Shown: piece after piece, positions 1-6,222 of the stretch
Numbering within the stretch: position 1 is the first letter of the stretch
Layout: every line of letters starts with the position of its first letter
Assembly: GCA_041685075.1 (NCBI GenBank)
Contig: JAWLGN010000280.1
Location: 1 to 7,310, forward strand
Length of the DNA stretch: 7,310 bases
From: JAMCRM01 sp041685075
Lineage (GTDB): Bacteria; Acidobacteriota; Terriglobia; Bryobacterales; Bryobacteraceae
Direction of reading: 5' to 3'
Notes under the pieces: generated by a model
The model's input: only the letters and a program-made list of their open reading frames with translations
The model's database searches: none
What the model was told of the DNA's origin: nothing
Position numbers and translations under genes: made by a program

Positions 1-55
1 TGCGCGCCAGGGCCCGGAGATCGCCATCGATGATCCTGCGCGCCTGTTCCCGCAT
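1..55 (-). CDS. Start of a MeaB/ArgK-like P-loop GTPase (partial, cut by window edge)
   Basis: Only the first 18 codons are visible, beginning with an ATG at 55..53 that shares one base with the TGA of the acyl-CoA dehydrogenase (TGATG overlap). The peptide reads MREQARRIIDGDLRALAR. The 'GDLRALAR' stretch resembles the N-terminal helix of MeaB/ArgK (LAO/AO transport ATPase) proteins, which often read 'GDRRALARAI' shortly before the P-loop. MeaB is a GTPase chaperone that protects and reloads adenosylcobalamin-dependent methylmalonyl-CoA mutase. A location directly after an acyl-CoA dehydrogenase suits a branched-chain or propionate pathway. The nucleotide-binding motifs lie outside the window, so the family call rests on a short stretch plus context and remains tentative. 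Confidence 0.5.
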   Translation of the reverse strand, partial: MREQARRIIDGDLRALAR

Positions 56-1197
56 CAGCTTTTCAGCAACTGCCGCGCGATGACCAGGCGCTGGATCTCA
101 CTGGTGCCCTCACCGATGGTGCAGAGCTTGACGTCGCGGTAATACTTCTCGGCCGGGTAGTCCTTGATGAAGCCGTACCCGCCGTGGATCTGCACTCCCT
201 CGTTGGCGATGCGCACGGCGGCTTCGGAGGCGAACAGCTTGGCCATGGCGGCCTCCTGGGTGACGCGCAGGCCCTGGTCTGCCATCCAGCCCGCCCTGTA
301 GACGAGCAGGCGCGCGGCCTCGATCTCGGTGGCCATATCCACCAGCTTATGCTGAATCGCCTGAAACTCGGAAATGGGTCGGCCGAACTGGCGGCGCAGC
401 TTGGCATAGCGCAGCGCGGCTTCGTAAGCGCCCTGGGCCATCCCCAGGGAGAGCGCCGCGATCGAAATGCGCCCGCCGTCGAGAATTTTGAGGCTGTCCA
501 CAAACCCCGAGCCGCGTTCGCCCAGCAACTGCCCGGCTTCCAGCCGGCAGTTTTCAAAGATCACCTCCCCGGTGGCGCTGGCGCGCAGCCCCAGCTTGTT
601 CTCCTTCCTCCCCACGCGGTATCCCGGAGTGTCTTTGTCAATAATGAAGGCCGAAATGCCGTGCTGGGCGGCGGCGCGGTCGGTCACCGCCATGGCCACG
701 CAGACATCGGCGTAGTGCGCGTTGGTGGTGAAGGTTTTGGAGCCGTTCAGGATCCAGCAATCACCCTCCTGGTGGGCGGTGGTGCGGGTGCCGGCGGCGT
801 CGGAGCCGGCTTCGGGCTCGGTCAGCGACCAGCAGCCGAGCCATTCTCCCGTGGCCAGCCGGGGGAGATAGCGCCGCCGCTGCTCCTCGCTGCCCATCTG
901 GTAGATATGGTTGGCGCACAGGGAGGTGTGGGCGGCCACGATGATCCCGATCGAGCCGTCCACGCGCGAAAGTTCCTCGATGATGATGGAGTACTCGATG
1001 TAGCCCAGGCCCGCGCCCCCGTACTCCTCCGGGAAGATAGCGCCGAGGTAACCGAGTTGCCCCAGTTGCTTGACTACGTCGAGGGGGAAGATCTGGCCCT
1101 CGTCCCACTCGGTGACGTGTGGCGCAATCTCCGATTCGGCGAACCCGCGCACCGCCCGGCGCAACTCCTTCTGCTCGGGGGTGTAGTCGAACTCCAC
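55..1197 (-). CDS. Acyl-CoA dehydrogenase (short/branched-chain type)
   Basis: This is a flavin (FAD) enzyme of acyl-CoA dehydrogenation in the cytoplasm. It introduces a trans double bond between C2 and C3 of an acyl-CoA and passes electrons to an electron-transfer flavoprotein. The 380-aa product has the usual family length and domain order: N-terminal helical domain (about 1-115), central beta domain (about 120-225) and C-terminal helical domain (about 230-380). Both family signatures are present: LTEPEAGSDA around 125-134 and the Q336...D355 pattern containing HGGYGF. The catalytic base is probably Glu363 in GEGTSEIQ. The GTG start at 1197 was chosen because the product then begins VEFDYTPEQKEL, matching usual family starts. 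An upstream in-frame ATG at 1248 would add 17 residues without family resemblance or a good ribosome site. The AAAGG before the GTG is too close to be a normal ribosome site. The gene overlaps the putative meaB-like gene, hinting at isobutyryl-, 2-methylbutyryl- or short-chain acyl-CoA as substrate, but the exact substrate cannot be read from the sequence. Confidence 0.93.
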   Translation of the reverse strand: MEFDYTPEQKELRRAVRGFAESEIAPHVTEWDEGQIFPLDVVKQLGQLGYLGAIFPEEYGGAGLGYIEYSIIIEELSRVDGSIGIIVAAHTSLCANHIYQMGSEEQRRRYLPRLATGEWLGCWSLTEPEAGSDAAGTRTTAHQEGDCWILNGSKTFTTNAHYADVCVAMAVTDRAAAQHGISAFIIDKDTPGYRVGRKENKLGLRASATGEVIFENCRLEAGQLLGERGSGFVDSLKILDGGRISIAALSLGMAQGAYEAALRYAKLRRQFGRPISEFQAIQHKLVDMATEIEAARLLVYRAGWMADQGLRVTQEAAMAKLFASEAAVRIANEGVQIHGGYGFIKDYPAEKYYRDVKLCTIGEGTSEIQRLVIARQLLKS

Positions 1198-1203
1198 CCT
1201 TTC

Positions 1204-1209
1204 AGAATA
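1204..1209 (-). promoter_or_regulatory. Possible -10 element (TATTCT) for leaderless transcription of the acyl-CoA dehydrogenase
   Basis: On the minus strand TATTCT fits the TANNNT pattern of a -10 hexamer, and exactly six bases separate it from the GTG at 1197, so transcription could begin on the start codon itself. Leaderless genes in several phyla show this spacing, and the gene lacks a well-placed Shine-Dalgarno sequence. No convincing -35 hexamer is present, and the element may be chance. Confidence 0.2.
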
Positions 1210-1230
1210 CGGCACCAGCGCCCGGTGCCG
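1210..1230. repeat. Perfect 7-bp inverted repeat upstream of the acyl-CoA dehydrogenase
   Basis: CGGCACC at 1210-1216 and GGTGCCG at 1224-1230 are exact reverse complements separated by 7 bases. The repeat ends 13 bases before the GTG start, in the 70-bp gap after the oxidoreductase. It could form a stable GC-rich hairpin in the transcript or be a dyad operator for a repressor. There is no T-run after it on the minus strand, so it does not look like an intrinsic terminator. Confidence 0.4.
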
Positions 1231-1267
1231 CCCCAGGGAATGGTGCATCGCCGCACGGTGGGCGCGG

Positions 1268-2479
1268 TCAGACGATCTCTTCGCGGGCGGCGTCCCAGCG
1301 CACGGTGCGGCCCCGGCGATAGCTTTCCACCGCCATGCGGGCCGTGATGGAGACGCGGTAGCCGATCTCGAACGGGCAGTTCGGCTCTTTGCCCGTGCGA
1401 ATGGCATCCAGGAAGTCGGCCATGTGGGCGGCGTGCGGGGTGCGGGTGGCGCCCATCATCTCCTGGGCGCCGGGACGGTTCACCTTCTGCGGGAAGTAGC
1501 GGATCTGCTGGCTGCGGGCGATGGTGCCGTCGGTTCCCAGCACCTCCTCGCCGGTGCCGGGATGGTTGTTGCCGAAACCCGACTCCCAGGTGAAGAGCAG
1601 TTCTTCGGCGTGCTGCATTGCCACGCTCATGGTATCGGGCACTTCGCGGCCGTCCTTCCACAGGTACAGGCCGCCGGTCATGGTGACGGCCTCCGGGATG
1701 GTCAAGCCCAGCACCTTGTACCAGAAGGCGAGTTGGTGGCACAGGTTCTCGTGCACGTTGCCGCCGGAGTAGTCCCAGTAGAAGCGCCAGTTGACGAAGC
1801 GGTGGGGATCGAACTCGCGCTCCGGGGCGTCGCCCAGGAAGGCCTTCCAGGCGATGTTCTCGGGGGTCATATCCGGGTAGACCGGGCGCGACCACTGCGG
1901 TTTGCCATGCGGCGTGTTGCGGAACATGCGGGCGTGGATGGCGGTAATCCGTCCCACGTGGCCGCTGTTCAGGAAGGCCGCGGCGTCCTGCACCTGTCCC
2001 GAGGAGCAGCACTGGTGCCCCACCTGCACGGTGCGCCTGCCGGCGCGTTCGAGCGCACCACGCATCCTGCGGGCCTGCTCCACCGTAAAGGCCAGGGTCT
2101 TCTCCTGGAAGACGTGCTTGCCCGCCTCGATGGCCGCGATGAACTGCTCCGCGTGCAGGTGCTGGGGGGTGGCCACGATCACCGCGTCGATGCTCCTGTC
2201 CTCGAGAAGCCGGCGGTAATCCTGGTGCGTGCGGATACCCGGCGCCGCCGCCTGTACCGCCTCCAGACGCGTCGTGTAGATGTCGGCCGCGCCGGCGATC
2301 TCGACGTTGGGGCAGGCCTGCGCCTCGCGCAGGAGCTGGGTTCCGCGCTCGCCGGCGCCGATGAGCCCCAGGCGGATGCGCTCGTTGGCGCCCAGCACGC
2401 CCGGCCCCGCGATGGTGCCGGCGATGCCCGTGGCTACCCTGCCGATGAACTTGCGTCGGGATTGCATGCCTACAGACAT
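1268..2479 (-). CDS. Tat-exported Gfo/Idh/MocA family oxidoreductase
   Basis: This is an NAD(P)-dependent sugar- or cyclitol-type dehydrogenase of the glucose-fructose oxidoreductase family. The 403-aa product opens with a twin-arginine signal (S7 R8 R9 K10 F11), a weakly hydrophobic Gly/Ala-rich stretch and a probable cleavage site near VLGA-NE (about 31/32), so it is predicted to be exported folded with its cofactor. The Rossmann motif GAGERG is at 41-46, followed by the D66 strand end and the ATPQHLHAE segment around 103-111. The canonical EKP motif reads EKT here (126-128), a variant I recall from acidobacterial members. The C-terminal substrate domain carries long conserved segments such as ENIAWKAFLGDAP and GGNVHENLCHQ. 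Two starts are possible, ATG 2479 or ATG 2467, both with weak ribosome sites. The second (MQSRRKF) gives the more usual short Tat n-region. The substrate is unknown. The gene is 70 bp upstream of the acyl-CoA dehydrogenase and 52 bp after the flagellar genes, with no obvious functional tie to either. Confidence 0.9.
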   Translation of the reverse strand: MSVGMQSRRKFIGRVATGIAGTIAGPGVLGANERIRLGLIGAGERGTQLLREAQACPNVEIAGAADIYTTRLEAVQAAAPGIRTHQDYRRLLEDRSIDAVIVATPQHLHAEQFIAAIEAGKHVFQEKTLAFTVEQARRMRGALERAGRRTVQVGHQCCSSGQVQDAAAFLNSGHVGRITAIHARMFRNTPHGKPQWSRPVYPDMTPENIAWKAFLGDAPEREFDPHRFVNWRFYWDYSGGNVHENLCHQLAFWYKVLGLTIPEAVTMTGGLYLWKDGREVPDTMSVAMQHAEELLFTWESGFGNNHPGTGEEVLGTDGTIARSQQIRYFPQKVNRPGAQEMMGATRTPHAAHMADFLDAIRTGKEPNCPFEIGYRVSITARMAVESYRRGRTVRWDAAREEIV

Positions 2480-2531
2480 GCTAACAAGCGCTGCTCCGGG
2501 CGCGCCACAGGGGACGGCCTGGCCGGCCAGC

Positions 2532-3164
2532 CTAGCGGCCCCTGCCGTCTGTGTTGTCTGGCGAGAAAAGCGGCGCCATCGCGGGGAATTCCGGCAGGAT
2601 GCCCCAGGCGTCCGTTCCGGATAAGACCGATGGTGAGGATTCGGGCTTCAGGCCCAGGCCGCTGCCGTAGCGCGCCAGCAGACGAGCCAGGATGCGCGCT
2701 CCAGTGCGGGAACTCTGCAGCGGATCGAAGATGCTCCCCGGGTCCAGCGCAGGGACGATCCCGATCCACTCGAGAGCGCTTCTGGAGGTCTCCGGGTCGC
2801 TCTTGGACGGCGTGACGGAGGACTTTTCCGGCGGCTCCGCGCCGGCTTCGGGTGGGACCGTCGCTGGCGGCGGCGGTGCACTGGCCTGGAGTTCCGGCGG
2901 ATCCGGCCATGGCCACGGACCCGCGAGGCTTTCCTGCACCCGGACGGCCTCGCGCTGGCGCGCTGCTGCGCCGTTCTGCGTCGCCGCGGCCTCCTTCTGG
3001 CGGCCGATGGCCGCTTCGAGCGCCGCGCGCGCCGCCTGGCCGCCTTGTGCCGCTGGGCTCTCTTGCGCCGCCTGGCCGCCCTGGCCCCCCTGTGACCCTT
3101 GGCCGGCCGCCGCGGCTGCCAGCAACAACGCCACTACCGCGCCCTGCACCCGTTCCCGTCTCAC
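2532..3164 (-). CDS. Secreted flagellar-operon protein with a degenerate lytic-transglycosylase-like C-terminus
   Basis: The 210-aa product starts at GTG 3164, which overlaps the flgL stop (GTGA), so the two are probably translationally coupled. Residues 1-21 form a signal peptide (MRRER, then an Ala/Leu-rich core), and there is no cysteine. Next come a Gly/Gln/Ala-rich segment (21-45), a charged helix (about 46-80), a PWPWP motif (84-88) and a Pro-rich linker (to about 125). The tail (about 121-195) resembles the soluble lytic transglycosylase (SLT) fold: a DP...GIVPAL segment where SLT proteins have 'GLMQLMP', then FDP (146-148), GARILARLLARYG (155-167), and GILPEFP (188-194) where relatives often read 'GGIPPIPET'. 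The catalytic Glu context and the AYNAGP motif are absent; the corresponding residues read about PSKSDP and SSPSVL. I infer an inactive relative of a flagellar muramidase, possibly binding peptidoglycan. The alignment is by memory. Otherwise it is an uncharacterised exported protein of the flagellar cluster. Confidence 0.7.
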   Translation of the reverse strand: MRRERVQGAVVALLLAAAAAGQGSQGGQGGQAAQESPAAQGGQAARAALEAAIGRQKEAAATQNGAAARQREAVRVQESLAGPWPWPDPPELQASAPPPPATVPPEAGAEPPEKSSVTPSKSDPETSRSALEWIGIVPALDPGSIFDPLQSSRTGARILARLLARYGSGLGLKPESSPSVLSGTDAWGILPEFPAMAPLFSPDNTDGRGR

Positions 3165-4072
3165 TTCAGGTAATCGAAGAGGCTGCGCGCCGGCGTCATG
3201 GCGCGCATCTGCATGGCTGCCGCCTGGCTGAGCTGCACCTGCTGCAACTCCATGACGGAGGCCACCACGTCCGTGTCGCGCCGCTCGGAGAGCGCGGTTT
3301 TCAGCCGCAGATCCATCCGGCCGGCATCGTCCAGCGCCGCCTTGATGCGGTTGTGCACCGCTCCATAGAACCCCGTCTGCGCATTGACGTGCGCCGAGGC
3401 CGCCCGCAGCTTCCCTATGACCGCTTCCACGGCTTCCTGGTCGTCGGCTTCGAGCGCCACGCGCAGCGCAGTGACCGCTGCAAAGACGTTCTTCGCGGTC
3501 GGGTTGTCTTCGGCGTCGCGGTGATCGAAGATCTCCTGCGCCGTTTTCGCGATGGAGAACGAGACCCCGGAGGGATGCTGCACTTTGCGGGTGGCCTCGG
3601 CAGTGGCCAGCCGCTCCACCGTGCCGTCTTCGCCCATCCCGTAGCACGGCTGGATGTCGAGGTCGCCGCTGAAGAGATAGCGGTCCCCGTACATGGTGCG
3701 GCTCAGGGCCACCAGTTGCTCCTCCAGCCCCCGGACCTCCTGGGCGATGGTGTAGCGGTTCTCAGACGGCTGCGTCCCTGAGCCGGCCGCGGCCAGCGCC
3801 AGCGCGCGGTCGAGCACCTGCACCACGCGGGCCAGCGCACCGTCGGCCGTTTCCACCTCCGAACGGGCCCTCTGCAGGTTGGTCCGGACCTGCTCATTGG
3901 CGGCCAGCGACGCGCGCAGCGCCAGGATGTCGGCCACCTGGTCCGGCGCGTCCGACGCCGTATTCACCCGGTAGCCGGAAGAGATCTCCCGTTGCACGCG
4001 TTCCAGGCGTTTTCCCAGGACGTTGAGCTGCGCCAGCAGCGTCTCGGAGGCGAAATCGAGCGGTCGAATCAT
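3161..4072 (-). CDS. flgL: Flagellar hook-associated protein 3 (FlgL)
   Basis: FlgL is the second hook-filament junction protein; it is exported by the flagellar type III system and sits between FlgK and flagellin. The 303-aa length is typical. The flagellin-like N-terminal D0/D1 region is clear: SETLLAQLNVLGKRLERVQ followed by SSGYRVNTASDAP (31-43), the counterpart of the 'SSGKRINRPSDDP' block of FlgL proteins. The middle contains the usual FSGD motif (about residues 138-141). The C-terminal helix (about 274-303) carries ELQQVQLSQAA and ends LFDYLK, as family members do. The ATG at 4072 has a good ribosome site (GAGGT, 8-base spacer). It lies 31 bp after flgK and overlaps the next gene by 4 bases. 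Expression is expected with the late genes under the sigma-28 promoter upstream of flgM. Confidence 0.92.
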   Translation of the reverse strand: MIRPLDFASETLLAQLNVLGKRLERVQREISSGYRVNTASDAPDQVADILALRASLAANEQVRTNLQRARSEVETADGALARVVQVLDRALALAAAGSGTQPSENRYTIAQEVRGLEEQLVALSRTMYGDRYLFSGDLDIQPCYGMGEDGTVERLATAEATRKVQHPSGVSFSIAKTAQEIFDHRDAEDNPTAKNVFAAVTALRVALEADDQEAVEAVIGKLRAASAHVNAQTGFYGAVHNRIKAALDDAGRMDLRLKTALSERRDTDVVASVMELQQVQLSQAAAMQMRAMTPARSLFDYLK

Positions 4073-4080
4073 GGCTTTAG

Positions 4081-4103
4081 ACCTCGGGACTTTAAACCTC
4101 GGG
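4081..4103 (-). repeat. Tandem octamer CCCGAGGT carrying the flgL ribosome binding site
   Basis: The 31-bp flgK-flgL gap contains two exact copies of CCCGAGGT (minus strand) at 4103..4096 and 4088..4081, separated by 7 bases. The second copy places GAGGT 8 bases before the flgL ATG and is the functional-looking ribosome site. The first begins directly after the flgK stop and is too far away to serve the same start. A duplicated ribosome site may act as a standby site or may be a small local duplication. Confidence 0.5.
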
Positions 4104-5531
4104 TTACCGCAGAAGGTTCACGGCGATGCCGGTCATTTCATTCAGCACTGCAATCATGTTGGCGGCCGCCTGGTAAGCGCGCTGGTACGCCATCAACAGC
4201 ACGGCCTCCTGGTCGAGCGAGACGCCGGAAGCCTCGCTGCGCATCCCGCGCGCCTGGGCCACGGCCTCGGCCTGCAACATGGAGGTTTGCTGCGCCTCGG
4301 CCGACTGGCGCCCTACCCGCCCGGCCATCCCTGCGTAGAAGGCGATGAATCCCACTCCATCCACCGTATCGACCGGATCCTGGGGCACCGCCAGCCCGGC
4401 CAGCTTCAGGGCGATCCCGTTGCTGACGTAGGGCGGACCGGGATCGATGGCCGCCAGCATATCCGGGGTGAACGCCGGGTTTAGGGCGAAGTGCCGGGCA
4501 GCGGCCGTGTGGTTGTAAGCGTCGTAGTGGAACAGGTCTTCCCCAGGCGGAAAACCGTCGGCGGTCCAGCCGGAGAGCAGCAGCCCGTTCACGCGCTCCG
4601 CCACCGCCACCGCCAGGCGGTTCAAATCCCCCGGCTGGCTGCCGTCGCCGATGAGACCGGCTAGCACGTTATTCCGCACGTCCAGCGCTCCGGCCAGCTT
4701 GCCGCCGGTGATCCGGGCGGTGATGTCGGCGCCTCCGGAGTCGAGCAACCGTACCGAAAGCGGCCCCTCGGGATAGGCGGGGTCTTCCGGGTGGCCGAAG
4801 CTCATGGTGATTTCGTACTGCCGGTCCCCGATCACCAGCGGCGCCATGCCGCCGGCCAGCACCATGTAGGTGCCGTCCTGCTGCTGGACCGCGGTGAAAT
4901 CCACCAGTTCGGAGAGCGCCTCCAGGGTGGCATGGATTCGCGCATCCACGCCGGCATCGGTGCGCGCGCCGCTGCGGATCTCCTCGTTGGCGTCGCGCAG
5001 CACCCCGGCCAGTTCGTTGATCTCCCGCACCGTGTCGCGCAACTGTACCTCGGCCAGGCGGGCGGCCTCCGAAAGCTGGGCGGCGGTATCGGCGAAGGCA
5101 TGGGCCAGCCCCTGCGCTTCGTCCAGCACCGCCTGCCGGGCGTTGGGGTCGTTGGGGGTCAGGCTCCAGGAGGAGAAGCTTTGTAACAGCCGGTTCAAGG
5201 CCCCCGCTACTCCGGCGTCGCCGTTGATGGGGAAGGCAGCTTCAATGCCGGCGAGCAGTTCCGCCTCCGCCTTAGAGCGTCCCAATAGCTCGGTCTGGCG
5301 GCGCACCACGCGCTCGGCGAAAGCGCTGCGCGCGCTCGTCACGGGGCCTGCTCTGGCGCCCCCCACAGACCCCGGCTCTGCACCGAACGGCAGCGCAATC
5401 GTGGTGATCTCGCGCCGCGCATAGCCCGGGGTGGAGGCGTTGGTGATGTTGTTCTGGGTGACCTGGAGGCAGCGCTCGTAAACCTTCAGGATGTCGCCGG
5501 TGGTCCGCAGGGTGGCGAAGATGTTGCTCAT
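4104..5531 (-). CDS. flgK: Flagellar hook-associated protein 1 (FlgK)
   Basis: FlgK is the first junction protein added on the finished hook, connecting it to FlgL and the filament. The 475-aa product is within the normal range. The N-terminal D0 helix shows the axial-protein signature LQVTQNNITNASTPGYARR (about 22-40). The C-terminus (about 432-475) has the matching SGVSLDQEAVLLMAYQRAYQAAANMI segment, and these two ends pack as a coiled coil in rod, hook and junction proteins. The intermediate region holds the FlgK helical domain (about 90-190) and a variable beta-rich surface domain. The ATG at 5531 has a strong ribosome site (GGAGG, 5545..5541, 9-base spacer) that lies within the last codons of the FlgN-like gene, only 4 bp upstream. 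This tight order (chaperone, then substrate) is typical of flgMNKL clusters. Confidence 0.95.
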   Translation of the reverse strand: MSNIFATLRTTGDILKVYERCLQVTQNNITNASTPGYARREITTIALPFGAEPGSVGGARAGPVTSARSAFAERVVRRQTELLGRSKAEAELLAGIEAAFPINGDAGVAGALNRLLQSFSSWSLTPNDPNARQAVLDEAQGLAHAFADTAAQLSEAARLAEVQLRDTVREINELAGVLRDANEEIRSGARTDAGVDARIHATLEALSELVDFTAVQQQDGTYMVLAGGMAPLVIGDRQYEITMSFGHPEDPAYPEGPLSVRLLDSGGADITARITGGKLAGALDVRNNVLAGLIGDGSQPGDLNRLAVAVAERVNGLLLSGWTADGFPPGEDLFHYDAYNHTAAARHFALNPAFTPDMLAAIDPGPPYVSNGIALKLAGLAVPQDPVDTVDGVGFIAFYAGMAGRVGRQSAEAQQTSMLQAEAVAQARGMRSEASGVSLDQEAVLLMAYQRAYQAAANMIAVLNEMTGIAVNLLR

Positions 5532-5535
5532 GGGC

Positions 5536-5880
5536 TCAGGCCTCCGCCAGCATGCGCGCCGGCCGGGCGGCCCGAGCGTCGCTCATCGGCCCGTACTCGC
5601 AGGTTCCGGCATGGCCCAGCCGCACGCATTCGAGATAGAAGGCCGCGGCGTTCTCGACCAGCGCCGTGGCGGCTTCCAGTTCGACCCTCAAGGCCCGGGC
5701 TTCGGCCTGGCGAGCCGCGCGCCGGAGGCTTTCGGCGGGCTTTTCCGCCGCCCCACGCTCCAACTGGCCGCGCGCCGCCGCGAGCGCCTGGCTGCACGCT
5801 TCCAGGTTCGCCGGGGAGGGTTCGAGCAGCAGGGCGCGCACCCGGGCCACTCGCTCGCGCGCCGCCCGCAGCGCCGTCAC
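5536..5880 (-). CDS. FlgN-like flagellar export chaperone (probable)
   Basis: This 114-aa, highly helical, Ala/Arg/Glu-rich protein lies between flgM and flgK, the place usually taken by flgN. FlgN binds the C-termini of FlgK and FlgL and delivers them to the export gate. The sequence predicts long amphipathic helices (about 3-20, 24-43 and 48-90), the last containing AAAFYLECVRLG, then a short CEYGP turn (94-98) comparable in position to the 'YGPDG'-type tail of FlgN proteins. The start is GTG at 5880, overlapping the flgM stop as GTGA, so translation is probably coupled. The last codons carry the flgK ribosome site. Sequence identity to known FlgN is too weak to judge by eye, so the role rests mainly on position, size and helical character. 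Confidence 0.72.
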   Translation of the reverse strand: MTALRAARERVARVRALLLEPSPANLEACSQALAAARGQLERGAAEKPAESLRRAARQAEARALRVELEAATALVENAAAFYLECVRLGHAGTCEYGPMSDARAARPARMLAEA

Positions 5881-6179
5881 CGCTCGACTCCCAATGCTTC
5901 CGCTGCCAGGGCGCGGCTCAGCGCCGCCACGTCCACCTGGTAGCGGCCGGACCGCACCTCCGCGGTGAGTTGCTCCACGCGCGCTGAATGCTCGGCCGCG
6001 ATCGTATCCAGGCGGCTGCGGATCCGCCCGGCCAGGGTGGAAATCTGGGCGGTATCGCGCCCCGCTCCGGCAAGCGCAACACCGTCAGCGGTTCCGGCCC
6101 GCGCGCGCTGCACTTCTGCGGCACCCGCGGCGGATTGCTGCGCGGCGGTTTCAGCGGCTATGCGCTCCTCGATTCTCAT
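5877..6179 (-). CDS. flgM: Anti-sigma-28 factor FlgM
   Basis: FlgM binds sigma-28 (FliA) and keeps late flagellar genes silent until the hook-basal body is complete; it is then exported through the hook. The 100-aa product has the usual size and layout. Residues 1-45 form an Ala/Gly-rich, probably disordered export segment. The C-terminal half (about 48-96) is the sigma-binding region, with ARVEQLTAEVRSGRYQVD (67-83) matching the conserved 'V..L...I.sG.Y.vd' block and a following helix ALSRALAAEAL. The ATG at 6179 is preceded by AGAGGGGG (6193..6186, 6-base spacer). A near-consensus sigma-28 promoter sits just upstream, so FliA would drive its own inhibitor as in Salmonella. The gene overlaps the FlgN-like gene by 4 bases. 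Confidence 0.88.
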   Translation of the reverse strand: MRIEERIAAETAAQQSAAGAAEVQRARAGTADGVALAGAGRDTAQISTLAGRIRSRLDTIAAEHSARVEQLTAEVRSGRYQVDVAALSRALAAEALGVER

Positions 6180-6195
6180 GGCTTTCCCCCTCTAC

Positions 6196-6222
6196 GTATC
6201 GGCGGGAAATGGGAAAACATTA
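6196..6222 (-). promoter_or_regulatory. Sigma-28 (FliA) promoter for flgM and downstream late genes
   Basis: On the minus strand TAATGTTT (6222..6215), an 11-base spacer (6214..6204) and GCCGATAC (6203..6196) match the enterobacterial sigma-28 consensus TAAAGTTT-N11-GCCGATAA at 14 of 16 positions with the ideal spacing. The start point would fall near 6189, giving a leader of only about 10 bases that retains GGGG of the ribosome site. The first three bases of the -35 element are the TAA stop of the pentapeptide-repeat gene. Confidence 0.85.

Noticed and set aside
1246..1248. ATG at 1248 as the acyl-CoA dehydrogenase start
   Set aside because: The extra 17 residues do not resemble family N-termini and there is no good ribosome site; the GTG at 1197 fits the family start.
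184..1347. Plus-strand open frame of 387 codons opposite the acyl-CoA dehydrogenase
   Set aside because: His/Gly/Val-rich shadow translation with no family resemblance, opposite a gene with all catalytic motifs.
2513..2549. GC-rich palindrome CTGGCCGGCCAG (2519-2530) and flanking GACGGC/GCCGTC repeats near the end of the secreted-protein gene
   Set aside because: The central palindrome has no loop, no T-run follows on the minus strand, and such words are frequent in this composition; not convincing as a terminator.
1424..2815. Long plus-strand open frame (463 codons) opposite the oxidoreductase
   Set aside because: It is antisense to a clearly conserved gene, low in recognisable motifs, and crosses the boundary into the next gene; typical of GC-rich shadow frames.
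3165..3647. Upstream in-frame extension of the secreted protein through flgL
   Set aside because: The frame is open only because of high GC; flgL uses this stretch in another frame and the GTG at 3164 gives a proper signal peptide.
4084..4095. TAAAGTCC before flgL, resembling a sigma-28 -35 element
   Set aside because: No GCCGAT-like -10 follows at 11 bases; the start codon is already reached.
5086..5093. GCCGATAC inside flgK, identical to the sigma-28 -10 element
   Set aside because: Eleven bases upstream the sequence is GGGGCTGG, with no match to TAAAGTTT; it also simply encodes Ala-Asp-Thr.
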